Shown: positions 49,269 to 58,238, numbered from the stretch's first letter. The stretch: DNA of 64,000 nt from Arthrobacter_E sp041360795 (GCF_041360795.1 NZ_JBFUPW010000002.1:186001-250000); one strand, 5' to 3'. Made by a program: numbers and translations. Notes: a model not told the origin generated them from the sequence alone.

Positions 49269-50387
49269 ATGAAGATCGAAGCAGAGTGGATGCGCGGAGG
49301 CACCAGCAAATGCTGGGTCTTCGAGAGCGCACAGCTCGGCGCGGCTCCGGCCGGACCGGACGTGCTGCTTCCACGCCTGTTCGGCAGCCCGGACAGTCGC
49401 CAGATCGACGGCGTCGGCGGCGCCACGTCGACCACCAGCAAGGCCGTCATCCTGGATCGCCCCGTCGACGGCGACGTGGACGTCGAGTTCACCTTCGCCC
49501 AGGTCGGCATCGAGGAGGCCACGGTCGACTGGGGCAGCAACTGCGGCAACTGCTCCGCCGTCGTCGGGCTGTACGCCATCGAAAAGGGCTGGGTGGTGCC
49601 CACCGGCGACGTCACCCGGATCGTCACCCGCAACACCAACACCGGGCAGATCATCGTCCAGGACGTGTCCACCCCGTCCGGCGCTCTGCCGATCGTCCCG
49701 CAGGCCGAGATGCCCGGCGTGCCGTTCCCGGGGTACCGCGTGGGCCTGGGCTTCCGGGACCCGGCCGGGAAGACGACCGGCGCGCTGCTCCCGACGGGTT
49801 CCCCCGTGGACACGCTGACCGTGGCCGGCACACCCTGGACCGTGTCGATGGTCGACGCCGGCGCACCGCTCGTGATCCTCCGCGCCGAGGATCTCGGCCT
49901 GGACCACGAGCGCCACGACGGCTGGAGCGCCACGGTCGTCCCGCAACTGGACGTCCTGGACGCCATCCGACGCGAGGCCGCGGTGCGCATGGGCATGGCC
50001 CGCACCCCGGAGGAGGCGGCGAGGGCCGTGCCCAAGCTCGCCGTCGTCGCGGCACCTGCATCCTCGGATCCGGACAGTGACCTCAGCGTCCTGATGCTCT
50101 CGATGGGCAAGCCCCACCCGGCCCTGGCCATCACCGGCAGCATCGCCCTGACTCTCGCCGCGCGGACGCCCGGCACGCTGCCCGCCGACGCGGTCCGCGC
50201 GACCCCCGGCGCCACCCTCCGGCTGCGAACGCCCGCCGGGGTCATCGAAACCTGGTCCGAGGAACGGAACGGCTCGCTGCTCGTCGGCGTCGACCGCACC
50301 GCCCGCACCATCGCCAGCACCGTCATCCACCTTCCGGAGGTCCTCGGCAGCGCCGTCGACACCTCCTTCGCCGGCGCCACTCAATGA
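49269..50387 (+). CDS. PrpF-family isomerase (methylaconitate / oxalomesaconate type)
   Basis: 372-residue protein of the PrpF family, which isomerises unsaturated tricarboxylates such as 2-methylaconitate or 4-oxalomesaconate. Family hallmarks are AEWMRGGTSKCWVFE at the N-terminus (conserved MRGGTSK), DGVGGATSTTSKAVIL, and DWGSNCGNCSAVVG (GNCGN active-site region). GSIALTLAARTPGTL follows near the C-terminus. The start is the ATG at 49269 with AAGGAC; upstream codons lack support. Ten bases separate it from the MatC-like carrier gene, so the pair should take up and convert a carboxylic acid. No prp or gal pathway genes are nearby. Confidence 0.88.
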   Translation: MKIEAEWMRGGTSKCWVFESAQLGAAPAGPDVLLPRLFGSPDSRQIDGVGGATSTTSKAVILDRPVDGDVDVEFTFAQVGIEEATVDWGSNCGNCSAVVGLYAIEKGWVVPTGDVTRIVTRNTNTGQIIVQDVSTPSGALPIVPQAEMPGVPFPGYRVGLGFRDPAGKTTGALLPTGSPVDTLTVAGTPWTVSMVDAGAPLVILRAEDLGLDHERHDGWSATVVPQLDVLDAIRREAAVRMGMARTPEEAARAVPKLAVVAAPASSDPDSDLSVLMLSMGKPHPALAITGSIALTLAARTPGTLPADAVRATPGATLRLRTPAGVIETWSEERNGSLLVGVDRTARTIASTVIHLPEVLGSAVDTSFAGATQ

Positions 50388-50397
50388 GGAGAAAGCC

Positions 50398-51837
50398 ATG
50401 AGCAACACCGCAGAAAAGACCAGACCCGCCTCCGGTGGGAGCACCCCGCCGACCCGGCCCGACCGGCGTCGCCGTATCCTTCTGGTGACGGTGGCAGCGA
50501 TCGCAGCCGTGGGCCTGCTCGCCCTCCTGTTCGAAGGTGTCCTCTCCGGCCCCGCGGCGGCCACGGGATCGGAGAAGACCATGACCGCGACGCAGATCAT
50601 CCCGCTCATCATCCTGGTGGTGATGTTCGTCGTCGCCACCAAATGGCCCCTCAACATCGGCGTGATGGGGCTCGTGGCGTCGTTCGGCGTCGGCTACTTC
50701 ATGCTCGGCATGAGCGACAAGGAGATCCTCGCCGAATTCCCCGCCAACATCGTCCTGACGATCATCGGCGTCACGTACTTCTTCAGCATGGCCCAGCGGA
50801 ACGGGACCATCGACATCATCGTCCAGGCCTGTGTGCGGATGGTCCGCGGCAAGACCATGCTCATGCCGTGGGTCTTCTTCCTCATGGCCGCCGCGCTGAC
50901 GTCGCTCGGCACCTTCTCCCCCGCCGCCGTCGCGCTGCTGGCCCCCGCAGCCCTGGGTCTCGCCTATGAGTCACGCATCCACCCGGTGGTGATGGGGGCG
51001 TTCGTCATCAACGGCGCCCACGCCGGAGGCTTCTCGCCGCTGTCCGTGGCGGGCGTGCTGGTCCACGACATCGCCCTGAAGAACGGATTTCCCGTCGCCC
51101 AGGAGGCGCTGTTCCTGTCGAGCTTCACCGTCAACGTCATCCTGTCCGCCCTGACGCTCGTGGTCTTCAAGCTGATGGGCAAGCTGCGCGACCATCACGC
51201 CAACGGCTACACGGGCCCGGAGACCGGACAGCGCACCCGTCCGCACGGCCAGCAGGTCCTGACGCTGGTGCTGATCTTCGCCATCCTGGTGTGCACGCTG
51301 GGCTTCCACCTGCCGATCGGTTTCGTCGCCCTGTCCGCCGGACTCCTGTTGGCCTTCGTGAACATCAAGGAGCACACCACGTTCATCGGCGGTGTCTCCT
51401 GGTCCACCGTCCTCCTCGTGGCCGGCATGATCACCTACGTCTCGCTGCTGCAGCACCTCGGGGTCATCGACACCCTGGCCGAACTGGCCCTGGCCCTCGG
51501 CGCGCCCCTTCTGGTGGCCCTCGTGCTCTGCTACGTGATCGGCGTCGGCTCGGCGTTCGCGTCCTCGACGGCCCTGCTGACCGCGTTCATCCCGCTGGCC
51601 GGGCCGCTCCTGGCGACCAGTTCCCTGAGCGCCTCCGGCACCGTGGCCGCACTGGCCATCGCCGCCACCGTGGTGGATGTCTCGCCCTTCTCGACCGATG
51701 GCGCCCTCGTGGTCGCCAACGCCCGGGAAGACGACCGGCAGCGCGTCTACCGCCAGCTCATGATGTACGCGGGTGCCGTCGTCCTCACCGGCCCCGCCCT
51801 CGCCTGGGCGCTCCTGGTCCCCACGGGGATTCTGTGA
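50398..51837 (+). CDS. MatC-like dicarboxylate carrier (SLC13/ArsB-type permease)
   Basis: 479-residue inner-membrane carrier with about 12 membrane segments. The N-terminal half (TATQIIPLIILVVMFVVATKWPLNIG, EILAEFPANIVLTIIGVTYFF) matches the MatC N-terminal domain found in malonate/dicarboxylate carriers. The C-terminal half has a second repeat with SFASSTALL-like VGSAFASSTALLTAFIPLAGP and VVDVSPFSTDGALVVA, as in the ion-transporter superfamily. A charged N-terminal tail of about 30 residues is followed by an extra hydrophobic segment. Shine-Dalgarno GAGGAGAAA. Co-transcribed with the PrpF-like gene, so the substrate is probably a di- or tricarboxylate. Confidence 0.87.
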   Translation: MSNTAEKTRPASGGSTPPTRPDRRRRILLVTVAAIAAVGLLALLFEGVLSGPAAATGSEKTMTATQIIPLIILVVMFVVATKWPLNIGVMGLVASFGVGYFMLGMSDKEILAEFPANIVLTIIGVTYFFSMAQRNGTIDIIVQACVRMVRGKTMLMPWVFFLMAAALTSLGTFSPAAVALLAPAALGLAYESRIHPVVMGAFVINGAHAGGFSPLSVAGVLVHDIALKNGFPVAQEALFLSSFTVNVILSALTLVVFKLMGKLRDHHANGYTGPETGQRTRPHGQQVLTLVLIFAILVCTLGFHLPIGFVALSAGLLLAFVNIKEHTTFIGGVSWSTVLLVAGMITYVSLLQHLGVIDTLAELALALGAPLLVALVLCYVIGVGSAFASSTALLTAFIPLAGPLLATSSLSASGTVAALAIAATVVDVSPFSTDGALVVANAREDDRQRVYRQLMMYAGAVVLTGPALAWALLVPTGIL

Positions 51838-51858
51838 TCCAGCAGGCCTTCAACGACG

Positions 51859-51894
51859 CAGGACGGCGAGCGCATCATGGCACTCGCCGTCCTG
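51859..51894. terminator. Hairpin between MatC-like gene and acid phosphatase
   Basis: Perfect 12-bp arms (CAGGACGGCGAG, 51859-51870, with 51883-51894) and a 12-nt loop, 22 nt after the carrier stop and 20 nt from the convergent phosphatase stop. Confidence 0.7.
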
Positions 51895-51913
51895 TGGTGT
51901 TCCCGGAAGGGCC

Positions 51914-52759
51914 TCAGAGCACCTTGCCCTGGGCCGCCAGGAGCATCCGGGCGCGGTATTCCGGGGAGTCTGCCGGCTCGCTGGTGCCGAAAATGGCCCG
52001 GATCCAATGGCCGTCCGTGTTGTTCGGGAAGAGGATGAAGTCACGGCCGAAGCGCTCAGCGTCCTCGGCGGCGAGGGTGCGGCGCTCCTGGACAGACTTC
52101 ACGTAGTAACGACGGCGGAAGTCGTTCAGGTTGTCACCGAGGAACGCGATGACCTGGTACTTGTCTGCGATGGCCTGTTGGGCCGGTTCCTTGTTGGATG
52201 ACTCGCGTTGGAAGACGGCGTGCTCGTCATCGGCGAAGGCCAGGCCCGCGTGCCGCAGGTTCGCGACGCCGATCTGCTGGGTGTCCGGGCCCTGATCGCG
52301 CTGGGAGACGTAGAAGATCTCGACGCCGCGGCTTTCCGCGTACCGGGAGAATTCGACGGCGCCGGGCGTCGCGGTGGGGCCGTTCTCCCGGACCCAGGCG
52401 TCCCACAGTTCGTCGTCGAACGCCTGCTTGCCCGCGGCGATCAGCATCTCCCAGTACGGGTTGGAGGACAGGACGGTGTCGTCGACGTCGGAGATGAAGG
52501 CCAGCGGTTTGGCGCCCCGCCGCCGCTGCCCGACTCCCCGGAGGACGTTGTCGAGACGGTCGCGGGCGATGTTGAACGCCTGCCGGTACAGCATGTCGCG
52601 CTCGGCGGCGGTGACCCGCCACGCCACGGCCGCAGACAGGATGTTCTGCACTTCCGGCGACGCCTCGGCCTGGGCGGGTCCGGCGGTGAAAAGCGCCAGG
52701 CCTCCTGCCACTCCGCTGGCGCCCAGCCCCTTCAGCATGGTCCGGCGTTCAATTCCCAT
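51914..52759 (-). CDS. Secreted HAD-type acid phosphatase (class C / e(P4)-like)
   Basis: 281-residue exported phosphatase of the HAD superfamily, subfamily IIIB (class B/C acid phosphatase, 5'-nucleotidase lipoprotein e(P4)-like). The N-terminus IERRTMLKGLGASGVAGGL has a twin-arginine-like signal ending AGPAQA near residue 31. The catalytic motif FISDVDDTVLSSNP gives nucleophile D91 and acid D93. IFYVSQRDQG is motif II and AFLGDNLNDF motif III/IV. There is no lipobox, so it is secreted rather than lipid-anchored. The start is ATG 52759 with a perfect AAGGAGG Shine-Dalgarno. It would release phosphate from nucleotides or other monoesters outside the cell. Confidence 0.87.
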   Translation of the reverse strand: MGIERRTMLKGLGASGVAGGLALFTAGPAQAEASPEVQNILSAAVAWRVTAAERDMLYRQAFNIARDRLDNVLRGVGQRRRGAKPLAFISDVDDTVLSSNPYWEMLIAAGKQAFDDELWDAWVRENGPTATPGAVEFSRYAESRGVEIFYVSQRDQGPDTQQIGVANLRHAGLAFADDEHAVFQRESSNKEPAQQAIADKYQVIAFLGDNLNDFRRRYYVKSVQERRTLAAEDAERFGRDFILFPNNTDGHWIRAIFGTSEPADSPEYRARMLLAAQGKVL

Positions 52760-52868
52760 GGGTCCTCCTTGATCACAGTGACGCACGTCACGTCGGCTAG
52801 TAAACCAATGTTTATCGGGAGGCACCAGAATCCGCCGGAATATGTCTCACATCGGACCCGGAACCGCG

Positions 52869-52929
52869 AATGCGGGGTCACTCAAGGCCGGATGACGATG
52901 GTTCATCCGGCCTTGAGTGACCCCGCATT
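52869..52929. terminator. Long hairpin after the CitM-type gene
   Basis: Perfect 27-nt arms (52869-52895 and 52903-52929) and a 7-nt loop; the arm contains GCGGGGTCACTCAAGGCCGG. It begins 14 nt beyond the CitM-type stop (minus strand) and lies upstream of the phosphatase gene. Confidence 0.8.
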
Positions 52930-52943
52930 TCAGAAGCGAGAGG

Positions 52944-54407
52944 CTAGTGGCCGATGCCGATGGCCCCCGTCAGGACGCCGACGACCAGCATCACGAGGGA
53001 CACCACCGCGGCGCGCCACAGGACCTTCTTGTGGTGGTCACCCAGCTCGACCTTGGCCAGGGAGACCAGCAGGAGGATGGCCGGGACCAGCGGCGACTGC
53101 ATGTGGAACGGCTGACCGGTGATGGAGGCGCGGGCCATGTCCGCGGCGCTCAGGCCGTAGTGACCGGCGGTCTCGCTCAGGATCGGCAGCACGCCGAAGT
53201 AGAAGGCGTCGTTGCTCATGAAGAACGTCATCGGGATGCTCAGGAGACCGGTGATGATCGCCATGAACGGGCCCATGCTGGACGGGATGATCGCGACGAG
53301 CCACTCAGACATGGCCTTGACCATGCCCGTGCCATTCAGGACACCGGTCAGGACGGCGGCCGCCATGACCATGCTGACCACGGCCACGATCGACTGTCCG
53401 TGCGCCACGAGGGCCTTCGCCTGGTCCTTGACGTGCGGGAAGTTCACCAGGAGGGCGATGCCCGCACCGACCATGAAGATGTACGGCAGCGGCAGCACAT
53501 CCATGACGAGCAGGACCATGATGGCCAGGGTGAGAGCGAAGTTGAACCAGATCAGCTTGGGACGCAGCGTCTCGCGGGTCGGATCCAGGGCGGTCTCGGC
53601 CAGGGTGCCGGAACCGTCGGACGAGCCACCGGCGGAGCCGCCGCCCGTGGTGATCTTCTGCAGCAGAGCCGTGCGGGTGCCGATGCGGCCACCGCTCGCC
53701 TTGGACAGAGCCGAGCCGTTCTTGACGTCGGCGACGTCGAGGGCGGTGCCGCCGTCGTACGACGCCGCGGCGCCCCAGCGCTCCGGCTCGGCGACCATGA
53801 GGCGCTTGCGCTCCATGAGACCCAGGCCCCAGGAGAACACGAGGACCACGACGAGGCCGGCCAGGAGGCCCGGGACCATCGGGACGAAGACGTCGGAGAC
53901 GTTGATCTTCAGGGCGGACGCGGCGCGGGCGGTCGGACCGCCCCACGGCAGGATGTTCATGGTGCCGTTGGCGAGGCCGGCGACACAGGTCAGGACGACC
54001 GGGCTCATCTTCAGGCGCAGGTAGACCGGCAGCATCGCGGCCGTGGTGAGGATGAAGGTGGTGGAACCGTCGCCGTCCAGGGAGACGGCCATCGCCAGGA
54101 CCGCGGTGCCCAGGACGACCTTGGCCGGGTCGTTGCCGAGCTTGCGGAGGATGAACCGGACCAGCGGGTCGAACAGACCCACGTCGATCATGGTGCCGAA
54201 GTAGATGATGGCGAACATGAGCAGTGCGGCCGTGGAGGTCATGGACTTCATGGACGTCATGACCATGTCCCCGATGCCCAGACCGGCCCCGGCGAAGAGG
54301 CCGAAGATGGTGGGCACCAGGATGAGCGCCAGCACTGGCGTCATCTTCTTGGTCATGATCAGAACCATGAAGACTGCGATCATGGCGAAGCCGAGCAGGA
54401 CTAGCAT
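52944..54407 (-). CDS. CitMHS family citrate/tricarboxylate transporter
   Basis: 487-residue inner-membrane carrier of the CitM/CitH (CitMHS) family, which imports citrate, often as a metal complex. About 12 hydrophobic segments begin with LVLLGFAMIAVFMVLIM. Family motifs include DVGLFDPLVRFIL, SLDGDGSTTFILTTAAMLP and NILPWGGPTARAAS in the first half. A hydrophilic cytoplasmic loop (about residues 205-280, with GGGSAGGSSDGSG) comes next, and SIPMTFFMSNDAFYFGVLPIL in the second half. AAGGAG precedes the ATG. It is divergent from the CitA/CitB-like two-component genes, which most likely control it. Confidence 0.93.
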   Translation of the reverse strand: MLVLLGFAMIAVFMVLIMTKKMTPVLALILVPTIFGLFAGAGLGIGDMVMTSMKSMTSTAALLMFAIIYFGTMIDVGLFDPLVRFILRKLGNDPAKVVLGTAVLAMAVSLDGDGSTTFILTTAAMLPVYLRLKMSPVVLTCVAGLANGTMNILPWGGPTARAASALKINVSDVFVPMVPGLLAGLVVVLVFSWGLGLMERKRLMVAEPERWGAAASYDGGTALDVADVKNGSALSKASGGRIGTRTALLQKITTGGGSAGGSSDGSGTLAETALDPTRETLRPKLIWFNFALTLAIMVLLVMDVLPLPYIFMVGAGIALLVNFPHVKDQAKALVAHGQSIVAVVSMVMAAAVLTGVLNGTGMVKAMSEWLVAIIPSSMGPFMAIITGLLSIPMTFFMSNDAFYFGVLPILSETAGHYGLSAADMARASITGQPFHMQSPLVPAILLLVSLAKVELGDHHKKVLWRAAVVSLVMLVVGVLTGAIGIGH

Positions 54408-54437
54408 CGCTGCGCTCCTTAGGTGAAAGTGTCGGGT

Positions 54438-54457
54438 GCGTCACACCGATGTGACGC
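54438..54457. promoter_or_regulatory. Inverted repeat in the citM / sensor-kinase promoter region
   Basis: GCGTCACA-CCGA-TGTGACGC, a perfect 8-bp inverted repeat, 31 nt upstream of the CitM-type gene in the divergent region shared with the two-component genes. Candidate binding site for the CitB-like regulator. Confidence 0.45.
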
Positions 54458-54592
54458 TCGCCATAGACGCTAAGGTGGCGCGCGTCACGCGTCGGTCTTA
54501 AGCGCGCTTGATGCCGCTTGTGCTTGTTGAGCGCGTTCTGCTCATTTAGCTCAGGACGCTTTTGGGGTAGGCTCGCCGCCGAAGGGAGTGCG

Positions 54593-56359
54593 ATGCGAAC
54601 ACTGAAGTTCTCCACGCAGACGCTGCTGCTGCAGATCGCGGTGGTGCTGCTGACGGTCCTCCTCTTCGCCCTGGCCTTCGGCGTCATCATGGTCGAGCGG
54701 ATCACCCAGGAGGCCGAACAGCGCGCCCTCACCCTCGCCCGCACCATCGCGTCCCAGCCTCAGGTGCGGCAGGAGGTGGCCCGGATCAGCGCGGCCACCG
54801 GAACTCCCCCGTCCACCGTCCTGGACCGCGGCCCCCTGGAGTCCATCGCCGAATCGGCGCGGCAGAGGACGTCCGCCCTGTTCGTCGTCATCACGGACGA
54901 GACCGGCGTCCGCCTCGCCCATCCCGACCCGCAGCGGCTCGCCGAAAAAGTCAGCACCGACCCGTCCGAAGCCCTGGCGGGCAAAGAGGTCGTCACCCGC
55001 AACACGGGCACGCTCGGACCGTCGGCAGGAGCCAAGGTGCCCGTCTACGCTCCGGACACGACGGCGGGCGGGGGCGCCGCCGTCGTCGGCGTGGTGAGCG
55101 TCGGCTTCGCCCGGGAGCCGCTGGGCAGCGCGCTGCTCGGAGCGTCCGGACCGGTGATCGTGACCGCGTGCGGCGCCCTCGCCGCGGGAGTGGGCGCGTC
55201 GATGCTGCTGCGCAAGCGGCTGCGGCGGCTCACCCTCGGCATGGAGCCGGAGGATCTGACCACCCTGGTCCAGGACCAGGTCGCGGTGCTGGAGACCACG
55301 CATGAAGGCGTGATCGGGGTGTCCACGGGCGGCAGGGTGACCGTGGTCAACGCGACGGCGCAGGAGCTGCTCGGGCTCCCGGATCTGCAGGGGACCCCCT
55401 GGGCGGACGCCCCTGTCCCGGAGCAGCTGCGTGACCTGACACGGCAGGAGGCCGCCGAGGACGACGTGCTGGAACTCGTGGCCGGCGCGCGCGTCCTCCT
55501 GGCCACCGCCCGGAAGGCCGTGCACGACGGCGAGGACCTGGGCTGGGTGGTCTTCCTCCGCGACCGCACGGAGCTGGCCCAGCTCACCCGCCAATTGGAG
55601 TCGGTCAGCACCATGAGCTCCGCCCTCCGCGCGCAACGCCATGAGTTCGCCAACCAGTTGCACACCATCTCGGGGCTCCTCGACCTCGGCGACACCGCAC
55701 GGGCCGCGGAGTACGCGCACCGTCTCGTGGAGACCGGCCCCCTGGAATTCCCGGTCGAGGGCCTGGAACGCCTGCCCGAGCCGTACCTTCAGGCGTTCAT
55801 CGGGGCGAAGGGCATCCGGGCCCGAGAACGCGGCGTGACCCTGCGAGTCGGCGAGGACACCTTCATCCGGGGTTCGGTCAAGGCGCCGCACGACGTCACC
55901 ACGGTGCTCGGGAACCTCATCGACAACGCCATCAACGCGGCGGTGTCCGGCACCCGTGTCGGCGCCGGGGGCCCTGGCGCCGACGAGGGCGCCGACGGCG
56001 AGCGCTGGGTGCGCGTGGACCTGCTGGACGAACCGGGCCCGGAACCTCTCGACGGCTCTCCGCGGCTGGGGACTCTGCACGCCGTGGTCGCCGATTCCGG
56101 GGACGGGGTGGCCGAACCCGACCGGCTCTTCGAGAAGGGCTACACCGCCTCCCGCGTTCCGGGTCACGGGCTGGGCCTGAAACTGGCGCTGGAGCTCGCG
56201 CAGCGCCGGGGCGGCGAGGTGACACTTCTCGACGCCGGGGGCCCGGGGCCCGGCTCCGCCTGCGACGGCGGTTCCGCCAGTACCCGTTCCGGCGCGGTCT
56301 TCGCCGTCCGCCTGCCCACCGCCATGATGTTCACCACCACGTCCGGGGAGGACACATGA
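54593..56359 (+). CDS. Sensor histidine kinase, CitA/DcuS type
   Basis: 588-residue membrane sensor. Membrane segment 1 is about residues 12-33 (LLLQIAVVLLTVLLFALAFG). An extracellular PDC/PAS-like sensor domain (35-180) follows, including SALFVVITDETGVRLAHPDP and VVSVGFAREPLG, as in CitA/DcuS. Segment 2 is about 185-206. A cytoplasmic PAS domain (225-330) leads to the phospho-accepting H350 in LRAQRHEFANQLHTISGLLDLG (the RHExxNxLH form of this family). The ATPase domain has NLIDNAINAA (N box) and DSGDGV (G1). It has an odd, low-complexity Gly-rich insertion after the N box. Start at ATG 54593 with AAGGGAG. It overlaps the regulator gene by 4 nt. Confidence 0.92.
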   Translation: MRTLKFSTQTLLLQIAVVLLTVLLFALAFGVIMVERITQEAEQRALTLARTIASQPQVRQEVARISAATGTPPSTVLDRGPLESIAESARQRTSALFVVITDETGVRLAHPDPQRLAEKVSTDPSEALAGKEVVTRNTGTLGPSAGAKVPVYAPDTTAGGGAAVVGVVSVGFAREPLGSALLGASGPVIVTACGALAAGVGASMLLRKRLRRLTLGMEPEDLTTLVQDQVAVLETTHEGVIGVSTGGRVTVVNATAQELLGLPDLQGTPWADAPVPEQLRDLTRQEAAEDDVLELVAGARVLLATARKAVHDGEDLGWVVFLRDRTELAQLTRQLESVSTMSSALRAQRHEFANQLHTISGLLDLGDTARAAEYAHRLVETGPLEFPVEGLERLPEPYLQAFIGAKGIRARERGVTLRVGEDTFIRGSVKAPHDVTTVLGNLIDNAINAAVSGTRVGAGGPGADEGADGERWVRVDLLDEPGPEPLDGSPRLGTLHAVVADSGDGVAEPDRLFEKGYTASRVPGHGLGLKLALELAQRRGGEVTLLDAGGPGPGSACDGGSASTRSGAVFAVRLPTAMMFTTTSGEDT

Positions 56360-57042
56360 GCCAGGATTTCACCGTGCTGATCGTCGATGACGACTTCCAC
56401 GTCGCCACGCTGCACTCCAATTACGTCCAGGCCGTGCCCGGGTTCTCGGTGGTCGGCCACGCGGGCAACGCGCAGCAGGCCCTGCAGGCGTTCCACTCGC
56501 TGCGCCCGGACCTCGTGCTGCTGGACGTCTATCTGCCGGACGGCTCGGGGCTCGACGTGCTCCGCCAGCTCGATTGCGACGTCATGATGCTCAGCGCCGC
56601 GGCCGATCCCCTGTCCCTGCGGATGGCTTTCCGCCGCGGAGCCCTGGCGTATCTGCTCAAGCCGTTCGGCGGGGAGGAACTAGCTCAGCGCCTCCGCGCG
56701 TACGCACGGTACCGGCGACTGCTGGAGAAGACGACGGGCCTGGATCAGGAGGCCGTGGAGCGGGCCCGGCGTGCGCTGCTCAGCTCGGACGGGCCGGCGG
56801 TATCCTCACCGGCGCGGACGCGCAGCGCCACCGAACAGTCCATCCTGGAGGCCCTCGGCGGCATCGAGGGCGGACCTGCCGGGGAGGCGCTCTCGGCGCT
56901 GGAGGTCGCGGAGCGGGTCGGGGTGTCCCGCGCCACGGCGCAACGGTACCTGTCCTCGCTGGCCGACGACGGCGCCGTCGAGATCCAGCTCCGCTACGGC
57001 ACCACCGGGCGACCGGAACACCGCTACGCGCGGCGGGCGTGA
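56356..57042 (+). CDS. Response regulator, CitB/DcuR type
   Basis: 228-residue cytoplasmic response regulator. The receiver domain (about residues 5-125) has the acidic triad VLIVDDDFHVA, the phospho-accepting D57 in LVLLDVYLPDGSG, and the Lys in AYLLKPFGGEEL. The C-terminal DNA-binding part (about 155-228) reads LSALEVAERVGVSRATAQRYLSSLADDG with YGTTGRPEHRY, the HTH of the CitB/DcuR/MalR group. The start overlaps the kinase stop (ATGA). It probably activates the divergent CitM-type gene and perhaps its own operon. Confidence 0.93.
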   Translation: MSQDFTVLIVDDDFHVATLHSNYVQAVPGFSVVGHAGNAQQALQAFHSLRPDLVLLDVYLPDGSGLDVLRQLDCDVMMLSAAADPLSLRMAFRRGALAYLLKPFGGEELAQRLRAYARYRRLLEKTTGLDQEAVERARRALLSSDGPAVSSPARTRSATEQSILEALGGIEGGPAGEALSALEVAERVGVSRATAQRYLSSLADDGAVEIQLRYGTTGRPEHRYARRA

Positions 57043-57049
57043 GCGTCGC

Positions 57050-57556
57050 TCAGGCGACATCCAGGCGGTAGACGAGCAGGCGGGCCTCCTTGTTGGGGGT
57101 CCACCAGTCACGCTCGGGGACGCGTTCGAAGCCCATCGAGCGGTACAGGCCGTGTGCGCTCTCCCAGCTCTCGCCCGTGGTGAGGGAGACGGCGGAGATG
57201 CCGGGCCGGCGTCGCGCCTCGGCGAGGATGGCCTCGACCATGGCCCGGCCGGCGCCGCTGCGCTGCACGCCAGGGTCCACGACCAGGAGACGGAATTCGA
57301 GCTCACCCGCACGGGCGATGTCCGACCAGGCGTCGCCCTCGACTGCCAGCGTGACCGAGCCGATCACGGCGCCGTCGCGCTCCGCCACCCAGATCTCGGC
57401 CACCTCGGCGCGCTCCGCGACCTTGCGGATGTGCTGGAGGTAAGGGAACTCGGGATCCGTGAAGTACCCCGCTGCGAGGTAGGCGTCCACCGTGATCCGG
57501 GCGATCTCCGGGTAGTCGGCGGGCAGGGCGGGGCGGATCAGAATCTCGGATGGCAC
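57050..57556 (-). CDS. GNAT family N-acetyltransferase (168 aa)
   Basis: Cytoplasmic acetyltransferase filling one GNAT domain. The opening ILIRPALPADYPEIARITVDAYL is the usual first strand and helix, FRLLVVDPGVQRSGAGRAMVEAIL carries the acetyl-CoA-binding motif, and GLYRSMGFERVPERDW ends the fold. The start is a GTG (57556); no better ATG is in frame. It converges on the response regulator (7 nt between stops) and is divergent from a second GNAT gene, but the two proteins are not close copies of each other. Substrate unknown. Confidence 0.88.
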   Translation of the reverse strand: MPSEILIRPALPADYPEIARITVDAYLAAGYFTDPEFPYLQHIRKVAERAEVAEIWVAERDGAVIGSVTLAVEGDAWSDIARAGELEFRLLVVDPGVQRSGAGRAMVEAILAEARRRPGISAVSLTTGESWESAHGLYRSMGFERVPERDWWTPNKEARLLVYRLDVA

Positions 57557-57615
57557 CCATCAATGGTAGTCGTTTCATGAAGTGCTCGCTTGACAACCGT
57601 GGCTAGGATGGGCCA

Positions 57616-58125
57616 ATGGTGCCCAGTTTCACATTCCGCCCGCCCCTGCCGTCCGACGTCGAAAGCCTCGCCGTCCTTCATGTGCGCTGCTGGCGCGAGG
57701 CCTACGGGCACCTGCTCCCCGAGGAGTTCTTCACCGAGGAACGTCTCGAGAGCCGACGCCGGCTCTGGGCGATGCTGACCGCGCCGCCAAGCGAAGCGCC
57801 GCAGCCGGGCCAGACCATCAGGGTGGCCGAGGCGGCCGGCGAAGTGGTCGGCTTCGCGGGTGGGGGTGCGCCCCTCGACCCCGAGGAGGCCTCCCTCGGC
57901 CAGAACCTCTCGATGCTGTACTTGCGGCAGGACTTCCACGGCAGCGGCGCAGGTCAGGCCCTGTTCGACGCCGTGCTCCCGTCCGGCCCGGCCTTCCTGT
58001 GGGTGGCCCAGGACAACCCTCGCGCCCAGGCGTTCTACCGCCGGAACGGCTTCGTCCTGGATGGCGTCGAGGACGTGCTGGAGGACTTCGGCGGCATCAC
58101 GGAAGCGCGCATGGTCCGTCGCTGA
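57616..58125 (+). CDS. GNAT family N-acetyltransferase (169 aa)
   Basis: Cytoplasmic acetyltransferase with one GNAT domain. FTFRPPLPSDVESLAVLHVRCWREAYG at the start is characteristic of the YhfO/RimI-like group, LSMLYLRQDFHGSGAGQALFDAV is the acetyl-CoA motif, and NPRAQAFYRRNGFVLDG the C-terminal signature. AGGATGGG is the Shine-Dalgarno. Its start is 59 nt from the divergent GNAT gene, so both may share regulation. A long imperfect hairpin follows. Confidence 0.9.
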   Translation: MVPSFTFRPPLPSDVESLAVLHVRCWREAYGHLLPEEFFTEERLESRRRLWAMLTAPPSEAPQPGQTIRVAEAAGEVVGFAGGGAPLDPEEASLGQNLSMLYLRQDFHGSGAGQALFDAVLPSGPAFLWVAQDNPRAQAFYRRNGFVLDGVEDVLEDFGGITEARMVRR

Positions 58126-58127
58126 AA

Positions 58128-58189
58128 GACCCACGGTTCTACGGTTCACCCCCGGAAATTTCCGTGGGTGAACCACGGAACCGTGGGTC
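58128..58189. terminator. Long imperfect hairpin between GNAT and inositol monophosphatase genes
   Basis: 31-nt arms (58128-58158 and 58159-58189) with no loop and about four mispairs, one of them G-T; outer block GACCCACGGTT, centre GGAAATTTCC. It starts 3 nt after the GNAT stop and lies about 50 nt from the convergent stop. Confidence 0.7.
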
Positions 58190-58238
58190 GAACGGCGTCA
58201 GTCCGGACGGCTGCGGTCCGGTCTGTGGCGATCCGGTC

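Noticed and set aside
57050..58125. Divergent GNAT pair as a recent gene duplication
   Set aside because: Beyond the shared acetyl-CoA motif the two proteins do not align well, so they are just neighbours of one superfamily.
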